A DNA stretch of 64,000 nt from Brachybacterium sp036311905 (GCF_036311905.1 NZ_JAZDCH010000017.1:62001-126000); one strand, 5' to 3'; positions 1 to 8,769 are shown, numbered from the stretch's first letter. The notes: generated by a model from the sequence alone, not told the origin. Numbers and translations: made by a program.

Positions 1-497
1 ATCCCCGCGGCGACGACCACGCAGGCCGCCTCGCGCAGTTCCGGAAGGCGCAACTGCAGGCGGTGCAGGCCCGCGATGCCGATGTCGGCGATGAGCCGCG
101 TCGGCCGACCGAGATAGCGGGCGGTCAGCTCGGCCTCGCGGGCGACGGGGAGGTCGCTCGTACCGGCGCAGGCGACGATCACGAGGCCGCCCGACGGCGC
201 GGGCGGCGCGGCGGGCCAGGCGAGCAGGCGGGCCGACGCCTCGTGGGCGGCATCGGGCAGCGCCGCGAGGATCGCGGCCGCCCGGGCCTCGTCGGCGCGG
301 GTGAACAGCACCGGGCCGAGGTCCTCGCGGCCGGCCGCGTGCAGGCGCGCGTACTCGGCGGCGATCGCCGCGACCTGCTCGACGCTCTTCGCGTCGCAGA
401 GCACGGCCTCGGGGGCGCCGCGGCGCGAGGCGCGGTCGAGGTCGAGGTCGAGGAAGCCCTCGATCCTGCCGGCCCCGTCGGCCGCCCCGTCAGCCAC
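1..497 (-). CDS. larB: LarB, pyridinium-3,5-biscarboxylic acid mononucleotide synthase (C-terminus beyond the window edge)
   Basis: LarB carboxylates and hydrolyses nicotinic acid adenine dinucleotide to start synthesis of the nickel-pincer cofactor of lactate racemase. About 165 residues are visible, with the reading frame open to base 1. They show the family's N-terminal segment (GFLDLDLDRASRRG, VLCDAKSVEQV) and then the start of the PurE-like Rossmann domain (GGLVIVACAGTSDLPVAREAE, ACVVVAAG). The GTG start at 497 overlaps the end of larE by 8 bases, so translation is probably coupled. It is the third gene of a larA-larE-larB operon. The catalytic C-terminal third is outside the window, so intactness cannot be judged. 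Confidence 0.85.
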   Translation of the reverse strand, partial: MADGAADGAGRIEGFLDLDLDRASRRGAPEAVLCDAKSVEQVAAIAAEYARLHAAGREDLGPVLFTRADEARAAAILAALPDAAHEASARLLAWPAAPPAPSGGLVIVACAGTSDLPVAREAELTARYLGRPTRLIADIGIAGLHRLQLRLPELREAACVVVAAG

Positions 498-1446
498 GGC
501 CGCCCTGACCGACGATCTGCAGGGAGAACAGGCCCGAGCGGATCCCGTCGAGGTCGATCGCGACGTGCTGGAAGCCGGCCTCCTTCCCGGCGGCGACGAG
601 GGCCTCTCGGATCGCGGGCTCCATGGCGCGGGGCAGCTCCTCGGTGGGCAGCTCGATGCGGCCGACGCTCCCGTGGTGGCGGACCCGGCAGTCGCTGAAG
701 CCCTGCTCGTAGACGGCGTCCTCGAGGTCGTCGATCTGGCGCAGCTTCGCGGGGGTGACCTGCTGCCCGAAGGGGATGCGGGAGGCGAGGCAGGGGGCGG
801 CGGGCTTGTCCGCGACGGGCAGGGACAGCTGCCGCGCCACCTCGCGGACCTGCGACTTCGTCATGCCCACGACCGACAGGGGCCGCAGCACCCGGTGCCG
901 GGTCGCGGCGCCCGCGCCGGGGCGGTCGTGGCGGGTGGCGTCGTCGGCGTTCTCCCCGTAGGCGACGGCGTCGAGCCGATGCGCCCCGACGACCTCCTCG
1001 CCGATGCGGGTGAACAGCTCGTCCTTGCAGTGGAAACACCGCGCGCCGTCGTTCTTCTGGTACTCGGGGTTCTCGCCCTCGTGGGTGTGCACCTCGACCA
1101 CCTCCGCGCCGATCACCCGCGCGACCTGGTGGGCGAGGCGCCGCTCGCGGCGGGCGAGGGACGGGGAGACGCCCAGCAGCGCGACCACGTTCTCGGCGCC
1201 GAGGGCGCGCACCGCGAGCGCGAGCAGCACCGCGGAGTCCACCCCGCCGGAGTAGGCGACACCGAGCCGCTGCACGCCCACGAGCTGGGCGGAGACCGCG
1301 TCGGCGAGCGTGAGCGCCTCGCCGCGCAGGGCCTCCGCGGTCATCGCCTCCGCCTCGAAGCCGGGATGGCCGGGCGCGAACAGCGAGGTCGGGGCCGACG
1401 GGGCGGTGCCGAGGGTGAGCGGGACTGGCTCGCGGAGGCTGGTCAC
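490..1446 (-). CDS. larE: LarE, ATP-dependent sacrificial sulfur transferase
   Basis: LarE adenylates the pyridinium biscarboxylate made by LarB and converts its carboxylates to thiocarboxylates, the second step of nickel-pincer cofactor synthesis. The protein is 318 residues from the GTG start at 1446. It has the PP-loop ATP-binding motif SGGVDS at residues 66-71, a CFHC pair at 137-140 and a PCLASR motif whose Cys219 probably corresponds to the sacrificial cysteine of Lactobacillus LarE. The GTG overlaps the larA stop codon (GTGA), which argues for coupling. An ATG at 1344 would give 284 residues, nearer the usual family length of about 275, so the true start is uncertain. The 3' end overlaps larB. 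Confidence 0.88.
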   Translation of the reverse strand: MTSLREPVPLTLGTAPSAPTSLFAPGHPGFEAEAMTAEALRGEALTLADAVSAQLVGVQRLGVAYSGGVDSAVLLALAVRALGAENVVALLGVSPSLARRERRLAHQVARVIGAEVVEVHTHEGENPEYQKNDGARCFHCKDELFTRIGEEVVGAHRLDAVAYGENADDATRHDRPGAGAATRHRVLRPLSVVGMTKSQVREVARQLSLPVADKPAAPCLASRIPFGQQVTPAKLRQIDDLEDAVYEQGFSDCRVRHHGSVGRIELPTEELPRAMEPAIREALVAAGKEAGFQHVAIDLDGIRSGLFSLQIVGQGGRG

Positions 1447-2795
1447 TTCGCCTGCCCGTCGGCGCCGTCGCGCTCGGAGGCGAGGCGGAAGAGGACCTCG
1501 CCGGCGTGGTCGATCACGAGCGTGTCGGGATCGTTCCGCAGCGCCTCGAGGTCGAGGGAGGCGGGGTCCATGTAGAGGACGTTGTGCGCCTCGGTCTCCT
1601 CCTTCGAGATGGAGGTGGCGAAGTAGCGGTTCACGCGCTGCTTCTCTTCCCCGGTCTCCGGGTCGTAGGTGCCGAGGCCCGTCACGTGCGTGGAGTGGGC
1701 GAGCTCGCCCCAAGGGTGGTCCTTGAACCGGTCCCACTGCTTGGTGAAGTACTCGATGTTGTGATAGCCGATGTCGCGGATGCCGGGGTGCATCTCGGCG
1801 ACCGCGGTGATGTGGGGGGCGTAGATGATCACGTCGCCGCCGTCGGCGCAGACGGGCTCGGACTTGTAGAAGCCCTTCGCGCCGGTCCACATGTCCTCGT
1901 ACATCTCCGGCACGAGGGCGACGATCCGCTTATAGGGCTTCTCGACGTAGGTGATGTGGGTCTGCGCGGAGATCTTCGCCATCGCGGCCCAGGCGGCCTG
2001 CGGGTCACCGAAGGCGATCGCGCCGAGGTCCTTGCCGCCCTCGGCGACATCCATGGTGAAGGCGAGCTTCTCCGAGGGGATCAGCTCGCTCGCCGCGTCG
2101 ACCAGCTGGCGCACGGGGGTGATGCCGAGGGTGCCGATGATGCGGCTGGCGGTGATCAGCGCCCCCACCCAGTGGGAGATGTCGATGACGTCGTGCACCG
2201 AGCAGCCGGGGAAGAAGTACTTGTTGCCGCCGGAGAAGCCGACCACCTCGTGGGGGAAGACGGGGCCGACGACGAGGTTGACGTCCGACTCGACGCAGAG
2301 CTTGTTAATCTGCACGGTCATCGGGACGTCGGTGAGCAGGCCGCCGGTCAGCTCGGCGATCTGCTCGGCGGGGATGACACCGAGGTCCGCGATCTCGGAG
2401 GGGTCGTCCCAGGCGTGGTTGACGACGGTCCACCCCGGATAGGTGGCCGCCGCGCCGCGCTCGGCGGAGCCGAGGAGCTGGTCGATCGCCGGCTCGCTCA
2501 TCGCGGCGTGGGTGCCGAGCGCGATGAGGACGGTGACGGAGGCGGCGCGGCCAGCGAGCGCCGCGTGGATCGCGGGCAGCACCTTCGGCAGCGGGACGGA
2601 GCGGGTGCCGTCGGGGATGATCAGGCAGACACTCTTGCCGTCGAGATCGGCGGCGGCGAGCTGCTCGGTGACGAAGCCGCGGATCTGCTCGTCGGTGAGG
2701 ATCCCGCCCGGGCCGCCGAGGAGAGCGGCGCGTTCGGCGAGACCGTCGGGGATGGGCTGGATCGTGGGCAGCTGCGTCGCCGTCGTCTCGCTCAT
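1443..2795 (-). CDS. larA: LarA-family nickel-pincer racemase (lactate racemase homologue)
   Basis: LarA enzymes racemise or epimerise 2-hydroxy acids by hydride transfer to a Ni-pincer nucleotide (NPN). The 450-residue product carries the whole known active-site set: PDGTR at 61-65 (Asp62, Arg65), His96 in ALGTH, His182 in FPHEVVGFSGG, Lys192 ten residues later (the NPN-tethering lysine) and His208 sixteen residues after that (nickel ligand). This matches the spacing of His174/Lys184/His200 in Lactobacillus LarA. The substrate is uncertain because many LarA homologues act on hydroxy acids other than lactate. It is the first gene of the larA-larE-larB operon, divergent from an acetyltransferase 99 bases away; larC lies 25 kb away. 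The ATG at 2795 was chosen because the conserved region starts soon after it; no strong Shine-Dalgarno is visible. Confidence 0.88.
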   Translation of the reverse strand: MSETTATQLPTIQPIPDGLAERAALLGGPGGILTDEQIRGFVTEQLAAADLDGKSVCLIIPDGTRSVPLPKVLPAIHAALAGRAASVTVLIALGTHAAMSEPAIDQLLGSAERGAAATYPGWTVVNHAWDDPSEIADLGVIPAEQIAELTGGLLTDVPMTVQINKLCVESDVNLVVGPVFPHEVVGFSGGNKYFFPGCSVHDVIDISHWVGALITASRIIGTLGITPVRQLVDAASELIPSEKLAFTMDVAEGGKDLGAIAFGDPQAAWAAMAKISAQTHITYVEKPYKRIVALVPEMYEDMWTGAKGFYKSEPVCADGGDVIIYAPHITAVAEMHPGIRDIGYHNIEYFTKQWDRFKDHPWGELAHSTHVTGLGTYDPETGEEKQRVNRYFATSISKEETEAHNVLYMDPASLDLEALRNDPDTLVIDHAGEVLFRLASERDGADGQAK

Positions 2796-2894
2796 GGAGC
2801 CATGATGCGCGCTCTGACCGGGGGCGACAAGGAGGGCCAGGCTGTTGCCACGGGGCCGATCGGGCCCGCAGTGGCCGGGCGCTACAGTGACTCG

Positions 2895-3464
2895 GTGACC
2901 TATCCCGACACCGTGCCGTCGATCGCGCTGAGCCGACTCGCTCCCCGCGGGGCGGACCGCGACCGCCTCCTCTCCTTCCTCACCTCGAACGTCTTCCCGT
3001 TCCACGTGACATCGCAACGCACGGCCGAGGAGGTCGCCGCGTCGATCGACGAGGGAGCCTTCGAGAACGACGAGACGAGGAGCTTCTGGCTCGACCATGC
3101 CGATCTGGGCACGATCGGCCTGGTGCGCCTCGAGGACCTCGAGGACCCCACCCCCCTGCTCGACCTCCGCCTGGCCGAGGAGTTCCGCGGACGGGGGCTG
3201 GGCGCCGAGGCGCTCCGCGAGGTCACGCGCCACGTGTTCGCGCACTTCGAGGAGGTGACGCGCTTCGAAGGCCAGACCCGGGAGGACAACATCGCGATGC
3301 GCCGCACCTTCGTGCGCTGCGGCTGGGTGAAGGAGGCCCACTACCGCGAGTCCTGGCCCGTCGAGGGCGGGGCACCGCTGGCGTCCGTCGCCTACGCGAT
3401 CCTGCGTCGCGATTGGGAGAGCGGCACGACGACCCCGGTGCCCTGGAACGAGATGGGGCTCTGA
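2895..3464 (+). CDS. GNAT-family N-acetyltransferase (RimJ/RimL type)
   Basis: This 189-residue protein is a predicted acetyl-CoA-dependent acetyltransferase. The central strand-loop-helix EEFRGRGLGAEALREVTRHVF at about residues 95-115 is the acetyl-CoA pyrophosphate loop (R-G-x-G-L/A pattern). It is followed by EGQTREDNIAMRRTFVRCGWVKEAHYRESWP, the typical motif of RimJ/RimL-like members (N-x-x-M-R-x-x-x-x-x-G-W/F). The GTG start is chosen because the frame upstream has no similarity and the conserved N-terminus (IALSRLAPRGADRD) follows. It is transcribed divergently from larA. The substrate, protein N-terminus or small amine, cannot be told from sequence. Confidence 0.82.
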   Translation: MTYPDTVPSIALSRLAPRGADRDRLLSFLTSNVFPFHVTSQRTAEEVAASIDEGAFENDETRSFWLDHADLGTIGLVRLEDLEDPTPLLDLRLAEEFRGRGLGAEALREVTRHVFAHFEEVTRFEGQTREDNIAMRRTFVRCGWVKEAHYRESWPVEGGAPLASVAYAILRRDWESGTTTPVPWNEMGL

Positions 3465-3774
3465 ACCGTCTGGCTCGGGGCCACGACCGGCAGGATCTGC
3501 GCCTGCGCGACTCCGCCGCCTACGGCAACGGCGTCGTGAAGCTGGTCTGCGACGTGGTGCGCTGAACTCCCTCCGAGAGCTCGGCCGGCCTGCCCCGTTT
3601 TCCCCGTGCCGCGACCGCCTCGTGGTGGACACGCTGACCACGGTGTTCCCCTTCGGCAGCGCGCCGTTCGTCCGACTGCGCGAGCAGTTCTGGCTCGACG
3701 TGTTCGCCGTCATCGCGGAGCGTCTCGGACTGGAGCAACAGGTCGCGACGGAGCACTACCGGAGCGACGGCTGA
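3461..3774 (+). pseudogene. Possible relic of a decayed gene in two frames
   Basis: Two protein-like stretches lie here in different frames with no good start. The first, in the frame of CTG 3461 and ending at the TGA at 3563-3565, reads HDRQDLRLRDSAAYGN and then GVVKLVCDVVR. The second runs from a GTG pair at 3622/3625 to the TGA at 3772-3774 and contains VDTLTTVFPFGSAPFVRL and EQFWLDVFAVIAERLGLEQQ. Both have ordinary protein composition, unlike the Arg/Ala-rich noise of the other frames. I do not recognise the family. The second piece could instead be a real 50-residue ORF. Confidence 0.3.
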
Positions 3775-3782
3775 CCTTCGGC

Positions 3783-4316
3783 TCAGCCGATCCGCGCCGG
3801 CCACCGGTCCGCGCGCCACGCATCCCAGTCGGTGAAGCCCTCCGGTGGGTCCGGGATCGGCTCGCTGCCGTCGACCTCCTCCGGGGTGGGCCGCTGGAAG
3901 ACCTCCGCCCAGGAGGCCAGCTCCGCGTCGGAGATCGGCCAGGTGGTGTGCGGCTCCTCGGCGAGGCGCCGGTCTAGGCGGCGTCGCTGCTCGTCGACGT
4001 CCACGTCGCAGAAGAGCATCACGACCTCGGCGCCGCGGTCAGCCGCGGCCTGTCGGAGGCTGAAGCGCTCGTCGTTGCCCCAGAGCCCGAAGTCGAGGAC
4101 GACGCTCACCCCGAGTTCGAGGGCGCGCAGCGCGATCCCCACGAGCCGTCCCTCGATGACGTCCGAGGCCTGCTCGGGGTTCTCGGCCCCGTAGAGCGCC
4201 TTCATCCACTCGTCCTTCGTGAGCCGCAGCGCACCGTGCTCGGCCTCGATCCGGCGGGCGGCGGTGGTCTCGCCGGTGCCGGGCAGACCGACGGTGAGGA
4301 ACAGGGTCGGGGGCAT
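3783..4316 (-). CDS. P-loop (AAA/zeta-toxin-like kinase) protein with altered Walker A
   Basis: The 177-residue protein has the build of small actinobacterial P-loop kinases: strand FLTVGLPGTGETTAARRIE at residues 5-23, a KDEW segment, a central VVLDFGLWGNDER strand and an LFCDVDVDEQRRRLDRR lid-like Arg-rich helix. The Walker A motif should read GxxGxGK[ST], but the lysine codon is GAG, so the motif is GLPGTGETT. Loss of this lysine normally abolishes ATP hydrolysis. One base (AAG to GAG) separates the two forms, so this may be a recent mutation or a consensus error. The gene lies 3 bases downstream of the methyltransferase stop and is probably the second-strand partner in the same minus-strand transcript. 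The substrate is unknown. Confidence 0.75.
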   Translation of the reverse strand: MPPTLFLTVGLPGTGETTAARRIEAEHGALRLTKDEWMKALYGAENPEQASDVIEGRLVGIALRALELGVSVVLDFGLWGNDERFSLRQAAADRGAEVVMLFCDVDVDEQRRRLDRRLAEEPHTTWPISDAELASWAEVFQRPTPEEVDGSEPIPDPPEGFTDWDAWRADRWPARIG

Positions 4317-4319
4317 CTC

Positions 4320-5105
4320 TCAGGCCTCCTCATCCAGGGGTCGTGCGGCGAGCGCGGAGGCGGCGCGCACGGGGAATGACAGGATGCCGCCCGAGTCCGC
4401 AAGTTCCCCTGTGCGCGCGGCGAAGACCTCCCGGATGCGCGCGCGGACCTGCGGCGTCTGCGCGCGGACGACTGCTCCCGGGGTGGCGATCCCCGCCTCG
4501 AGCCCGGCCCACAGGTCCTCGGGACGGATCCGCCAGTCCCAGTGCAGGTCGCAGGCGCCCCGGACCTCGAACCGGGCCTCGCTGGCGAGGCCTGCGAGAC
4601 CGTCGGCGCTGCGGTCGAAGTCCTCGTCGACCGGGAGCCGCTCCGGGGCCGGGAGCACGGCGCCGGCCTCGTCGAACACCTCACCGAGCATCGCGCTCCA
4701 GCTCGCGCCGCCGGCGTGCCAGATCGTCATCGCGAGGCGTCCGCCGGGGCGCAGCACGCGGCGCAGCTCGGCGAGCGCGGCGCGGGGGCGGCCGACGTGG
4801 TTGATCACGAAGTTCGCCGCGATCGCACTCGCTCTCGCATCGGGGAGCGGCAGATCGGGCAGTTCGGCGCGGAGCACCTGGCCGTACAGGCGCGCTCGGG
4901 CGGCCTCGACCATGGACTCGTCGGCGTCCAGCGCCGTCACCGTCCGCCCCGCGCGCTCCGCCCGCGCGGCGAGGCGGCCCGTCCCGCAGCCGACGTCGAG
5001 CAGCGGCCCCTCCGGCAGCTCGGCGAGGAGCGGGGCGGCGGCGCCGTCGCAGAGGGTCGCGAAGGAGCGATCGTAGGCCTCGGCGGTGGCGGTCCAGTCC
5101 CTCAT
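4320..5105 (-). CDS. SAM-dependent methyltransferase (class I, type 11)
   Basis: A 261-residue class I methyltransferase. SAM-binding motif I is LLDVGCGTGRLAARAE (about residues 35-50), followed by the acidic motif II VTALDADESMVEAAR, then FVINHVGRPRAALAELRRVLRPGGRLAMTIWH, the classic motif III/IV of ubiE-like enzymes. The C-terminal domain (residues 150-261) probably sets substrate specificity and gives no clue. The ATG at 5105 starts the conserved RDWTATAEAYDRSF helix. It is divergent from the GntR gene 69 bases away and followed closely by the P-loop gene at 4316. The methyl acceptor is not predictable. Confidence 0.85.
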   Translation of the reverse strand: MRDWTATAEAYDRSFATLCDGAAAPLLAELPEGPLLDVGCGTGRLAARAERAGRTVTALDADESMVEAARARLYGQVLRAELPDLPLPDARASAIAANFVINHVGRPRAALAELRRVLRPGGRLAMTIWHAGGASWSAMLGEVFDEAGAVLPAPERLPVDEDFDRSADGLAGLASEARFEVRGACDLHWDWRIRPEDLWAGLEAGIATPGAVVRAQTPQVRARIREVFAARTGELADSGGILSFPVRAASALAARPLDEEA

Positions 5106-5139
5106 GCCCCCAGTGAACCGCACTCCCACGGAACCTGAC

Positions 5140-5161
5140 TTGCATCCATTGATGCATGCAT
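5140..5161. promoter_or_regulatory. Palindromic operator candidate upstream of the GntR gene
   Basis: Bases 5152-5161 form the self-complementary ATGCATGCAT, and a related TGCAT half-site sits at 5141-5145 on a TTGCAT hexamer. It lies 14 bases before the GntR start, in the 69-base gap between divergent genes, where an autoregulatory FadR/GntR operator is expected. The assignment is by position and symmetry only. Confidence 0.4.
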
Positions 5162-5174
5162 TAGAGTGGCGGCC

Positions 5175-5849
5175 ATGCGCTCTCCCACCCTCCCCTGGCT
5201 CGACGACCGCGAGAACCGCCCGATCGCGACGCAGATCGCCGCCGCGACTGCACGGCAGATCGCCGAGGCCGCGATCGAGCCGGGCACCCTGCTGCGCGAG
5301 GTCGAGCTCGCCGCCGAGCACGGCGCGAGCCGCACCCCGGCCCGCGAGGCGTTGCTGCAGCTGGAGACCTGGGGGCTCGTGCGCCTCCTGCCGAAGAAGG
5401 GCGCCCTGGTCACCACGCCGACGGCGCGCGAGCGGGAGGAGCTGCTCTCGGTGCGCGCGATGCTCGAGGGCCACGCCGTCTCCCGGATCGCGCCCGACGA
5501 GACCCGTCGCACCTCCCTCGTCGAGGCGCTCGCGCCGGTGCTCACGGCGCAGAAGGCGGCGACCGATCGTCCCGCGGACTTCGCCGTCCACGACTACGCC
5601 TTCCACCTCACCCTCGCCTCCCACGATGGCAACCGTGTGGTCGAGGAGGTGCTGCGCGCGCTCGGACCGCGACTGTTCCGCCTCACGCATCTGGCCGTCC
5701 TCTCCCCCGCCGCGGACGTGCCCGCACTGCACCGCGAGCACGTGGAGCTCACCGATGCGGTGGCGCGCGGGGACGTCGCCGGCTTCCGGGAGATGATCGA
5801 GGGTCACCTGCGCACCGGCCACGATGCCTACTCGGTGGTGTCCGAGTGA
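5175..5849 (+). CDS. GntR-family transcriptional regulator, FCD subgroup
   Basis: The 224-residue protein has an N-terminal winged helix-turn-helix (LLREVELAAEHGASRTPAREALLQLETWGLV, about residues 37-67) followed by an all-helical FCD effector domain (residues 85-215) with the metal-binding pattern D...H...H (FAVHDYAFHLTLASHDGN and HREHVELTDAV). FCD regulators usually sense carboxylic acids. The stop codon overlaps the start of the downstream MFS transporter, so the regulator and transporter are co-transcribed and the transporter substrate is probably the effector. A GTG at 5166 is an alternative start. A palindrome just upstream suggests autoregulation. Confidence 0.85.
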   Translation: MRSPTLPWLDDRENRPIATQIAAATARQIAEAAIEPGTLLREVELAAEHGASRTPAREALLQLETWGLVRLLPKKGALVTTPTAREREELLSVRAMLEGHAVSRIAPDETRRTSLVEALAPVLTAQKAATDRPADFAVHDYAFHLTLASHDGNRVVEEVLRALGPRLFRLTHLAVLSPAADVPALHREHVELTDAVARGDVAGFREMIEGHLRTGHDAYSVVSE

Positions 5850-7123
5850 TGCACGCGCGGATCCCGGCCTGGCTCGCCGTCGCCCCGACGGGCTTCCTCC
5901 TCGCCTGGGGCGGCAATCACTTCACGCCGCTTCTGCACGTGTACGAGACCGTCGGCGGCTATGCGCCCTGGCAGGCGAACCTGCTGCTGGGGATGTACGT
6001 CGCCGGTCTCGTCCCAGGGATGCTGCTGGCCGCGGGGCTCTCGGACCATCACGGCCGTCGGCCGATCGCGATCGCTGGCCTGCTCGCCGGGGCGCTCGGC
6101 AGCGTGGTGCTCGCGGCGAGCATGTCGAGCTTCGTGCTGCTGTGCGCCGGCCGCGTCCTCGCCGGGATCGGCGTGGGTGTCGGCATGTCGGTCTGCTCGA
6201 CCTGGATCAAGGAGCTCTCCTCCGCCCCGCACGACCCAAGCGCGACGCCGACCGCCGGGGCGCGACGCTCCTCGATGATCCTCACCCTCGGCTTCGCGCT
6301 CGGCGCGGGCGTGACGGGCTCGCTCGCCCAGTGGGCGCCGCTGCCGGGGCAGCTGCCCTTCCTCGTCCATCTCGGGCTGTGCCTGCTGGCCGGGATCGCG
6401 CTGCTCGCGGCGCCGGAGAGCCTGCCGCGCGAGCTGCGGGCCCGCGGCGCACTGCGCGATGACCTGAGGGTCTCCTCGGTGAGGCATCCCGTCTTCGCGC
6501 GGATCGTGCTGCCGGCCGCGCCGTGGGTGTTCGCCGCCGCCGCTGTCGCCTACGCCATCCTGCCTGCGACGGTCGAGGCGCAGATCGGGGACTCCGCGAC
6601 GATCTACGCGACGGGCCTGACGGTGCTCACCCTGGGCGTCGGCGCGATCGCCCAGGGCACCGTGGGGCTGATCGACCGCTTCACAAGCGGCCGCGCGCTG
6701 GTCGTGGGCCTGAGCGGCATGAGCGCGGGGATGATCCTCGCCGCCGTCGCCGCGGATCTGCGCCATCCCGTGCTGGTGGTGGGCGTCGCGGCACTGCTGG
6801 GTGCGTCCTACGGGGTGTGCGTGGTGGCGGGGCTGGTCATCGCCCAGTCCCTCGCCTCTCCGCGCGAGCTCGCCGGGATCACCGGCGTCTACTACTCCCT
6901 CGCCTATCTCGGTTTCCTGCTGCCGACGATCCTCGCGGCGCTCACCCCGGTGCTGCCATACACGGGCGGGCTCGCGATCGTGGCCGCGGTGTGCGTGCTG
7001 TGCCTGGCGGCGGTCGCCTGGGGTCTGCGCCGTCCGCTGCCGGCGCCGGCGAGCACCCCGCCCGCGCCGTTGCCCGAGGAGGAGCGGGTCGAGCCGGAGG
7101 TCGCGGCCGTCGCGGCATCCTGA
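5849..7123 (+). CDS. MFS transporter
   Basis: A 424-residue integral membrane protein with about twelve hydrophobic helices in two halves of six. The major facilitator motif A appears in the loop after helix 2 as AAGLSDHHGRRPIAIAG (G-x-x-S-D-x-x-G-R-R). The central cytoplasmic loop at about residues 190-215 is charged (PRELRARGALRDDLR). Its ATG overlaps the TGA of the GntR regulator (TGATG), so translation is coupled; a GTG at 5846 could also initiate. The sequence does not reveal the substrate or whether it exports drugs or imports an acid. Linkage to an FCD-type regulator hints at an organic acid. Confidence 0.85.
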   Translation: MHARIPAWLAVAPTGFLLAWGGNHFTPLLHVYETVGGYAPWQANLLLGMYVAGLVPGMLLAAGLSDHHGRRPIAIAGLLAGALGSVVLAASMSSFVLLCAGRVLAGIGVGVGMSVCSTWIKELSSAPHDPSATPTAGARRSSMILTLGFALGAGVTGSLAQWAPLPGQLPFLVHLGLCLLAGIALLAAPESLPRELRARGALRDDLRVSSVRHPVFARIVLPAAPWVFAAAAVAYAILPATVEAQIGDSATIYATGLTVLTLGVGAIAQGTVGLIDRFTSGRALVVGLSGMSAGMILAAVAADLRHPVLVVGVAALLGASYGVCVVAGLVIAQSLASPRELAGITGVYYSLAYLGFLLPTILAALTPVLPYTGGLAIVAAVCVLCLAAVAWGLRRPLPAPASTPPAPLPEEERVEPEVAAVAAS

Positions 7124-7333
7124 GGCAGGCGGCGCAGGCAGCGGCTCCCCGGTACGGCCCCGGCCCTCCCCGGCGCGCGGCGCCGCGGCACGGACCCGTC
7201 GACACCAGCCCACATCCGACGTGGCCGGACACACGTACCCCGCGCCCCTTGCCGCCCCGTACCGTGTCAGAGGCACAAGAAGTGCCTGCGGCGCCCGCGC
7301 CGTCCCCTCCTCGTCCCCGGAGCCACCCTCGCG

Positions 7334-8716
7334 ATGAGCACGTCCACGCAGCCGACGCCCACCGCTGCGACCTCGCGTCGCCGGCCCGGGCTCTCGGCGC
7401 GACATCTGCACTTCATCGCGCTCGGCTCCGCGATCGGCACGGGGCTGTTCTACGGCTCGGCCGGCGCGATCCAGGCCGCCGGCCCCTCCGTGCTGCTGGT
7501 GTACCTTCTCGGCGGCGCGGTCGTGTACTTCATGCTCCGCGCGCTCGGCGAGATGGCGGTGCGGCTGCCGATCCAGGGCTCCTTCGCCGAGTACACGCGC
7601 CGCTTCCTCGGCCCCTGGGCCGGGTACATCACCGGCTGGATGTTCGCCTTCGAGATGCTCATCGTGTGCCTCGCGGACCTCACCGCGATCGCGATCTACC
7701 TGCGCTTCTGGTTCCCGGACACCGCCCAGTGGATCTGGGTGGCGCTGACGCTGCTGATCGTCGGCGCCGCGAACCTCGCGAGCGTCCGCTGGTTCGGGGA
7801 GCTCGAGTTCGCCTTCACGATCGTGAAGGTCGGCGCGGTGATCGCGATGATCGCGGGTGGCGCCGCGATCCTCGCGTTCGGGCTTGGTGACCCTGCGACC
7901 CCGACGGGGCTGTCGAACCTCACAGCCGACGGCGGCTTCCTCCCGCACGGCCCCGGCGGGATGATCAGCGCGTTCATCCTGGTGCTCTTCGCCTTCGGCG
8001 GCACGGAGGTCATCGGCGTCGCCGGCACCGAGGCGGAGGACCCCGCCAAGGCCATCCCGAAGGCCGTGAACACGGTGCCGGTGCGGATCCTGCTGTTCTA
8101 CGTCCTCGCGATCGGGGTGATCCTGCTGCTCACCCCGTGGCAGCAGATCACCGGCGAGGAGTCGCCGTTCGTGCAGATCTTCGACACCCTCGGCGTGAGC
8201 TGGGCGGCCGCCGCGCTGAACGTCGTGGTGATCACCGCCGCGCTCTCCGCGATCAACGCGGACCTCTTCGGTGCGGGCCGCGTCGTCGCCGGCATGGCGC
8301 GTCAGCGCCTGGCCCCGGCGGCCCTGTCCCGCACGGTGCGCGGCGTGCCGGCGGTGACCACGCTGGCGATGCTCGGCGTGCTCGTCGTCGGCGTGGTGCT
8401 GAACTGGGCGCTGCCGGATGAGGTGTTCACGATCGACGCCTCGCTCGCGACCTTCGCGACCGTCTTCGTGTGGCTGATGATCCTGCTCGCGCAGGTGGCC
8501 TCGCGCCGCGGCATGAGCCGCGAGGACCGGGACGCCCTCGAGTTCCCGGTCCCCTTCTGGCCCTACGGGCAGTTCTTCGCGATCGCGTTCATCCTGTTCA
8601 CCCTCGGGATCATGGTGTGGATCCCGGAATACCACATGGCGCTCGCGGTGGGAGCGGGCTTCACCGTGCTGATGTCGCTGCTGTACGTGAGCCTGGTGCG
8701 CCGCCGAACCCGCTGA
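7334..8716 (+). CDS. Amino-acid permease (APC superfamily, AAT family)
   Basis: The 460-residue membrane protein shows the AAT-family signature at its first helix (LHFIALGSAIGTGLFYGSAGAI, residues 22-43) and the conserved FAFGGTEVIGVAGTEAEDPAKAIPKA segment of helix 6, the amino-acid-binding unwound region of LeuT-fold transporters. About twelve transmembrane segments are apparent. The ATG at 7334 is preceded by CCGGAGCCACCCTCGCG, a weak ribosome site. A small inverted repeat, AGGCAC (7271-7276) and GTGCCT (7282-7287), lies in the upstream gap and could be an operator. Its mRNA ends at the hairpin at 8770-8800. The particular amino acid is not predictable. Confidence 0.88.
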   Translation: MSTSTQPTPTAATSRRRPGLSARHLHFIALGSAIGTGLFYGSAGAIQAAGPSVLLVYLLGGAVVYFMLRALGEMAVRLPIQGSFAEYTRRFLGPWAGYITGWMFAFEMLIVCLADLTAIAIYLRFWFPDTAQWIWVALTLLIVGAANLASVRWFGELEFAFTIVKVGAVIAMIAGGAAILAFGLGDPATPTGLSNLTADGGFLPHGPGGMISAFILVLFAFGGTEVIGVAGTEAEDPAKAIPKAVNTVPVRILLFYVLAIGVILLLTPWQQITGEESPFVQIFDTLGVSWAAAALNVVVITAALSAINADLFGAGRVVAGMARQRLAPAALSRTVRGVPAVTTLAMLGVLVVGVVLNWALPDEVFTIDASLATFATVFVWLMILLAQVASRRGMSREDRDALEFPVPFWPYGQFFAIAFILFTLGIMVWIPEYHMALAVGAGFTVLMSLLYVSLVRRRTR

Positions 8717-8769
8717 CGTCCCGTCCCTCCCCCGAGCCCCCGCCCCTCCGGGCGCCCCGGATACGACGA

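Noticed and set aside
5828..8635. A 935-codon open frame on the minus strand opposite the MFS and permease genes
   Set aside because: It is the antisense of two clear membrane-protein genes; its product is Arg/Asp/His-rich noise typical of G+C-rich third-position effects.
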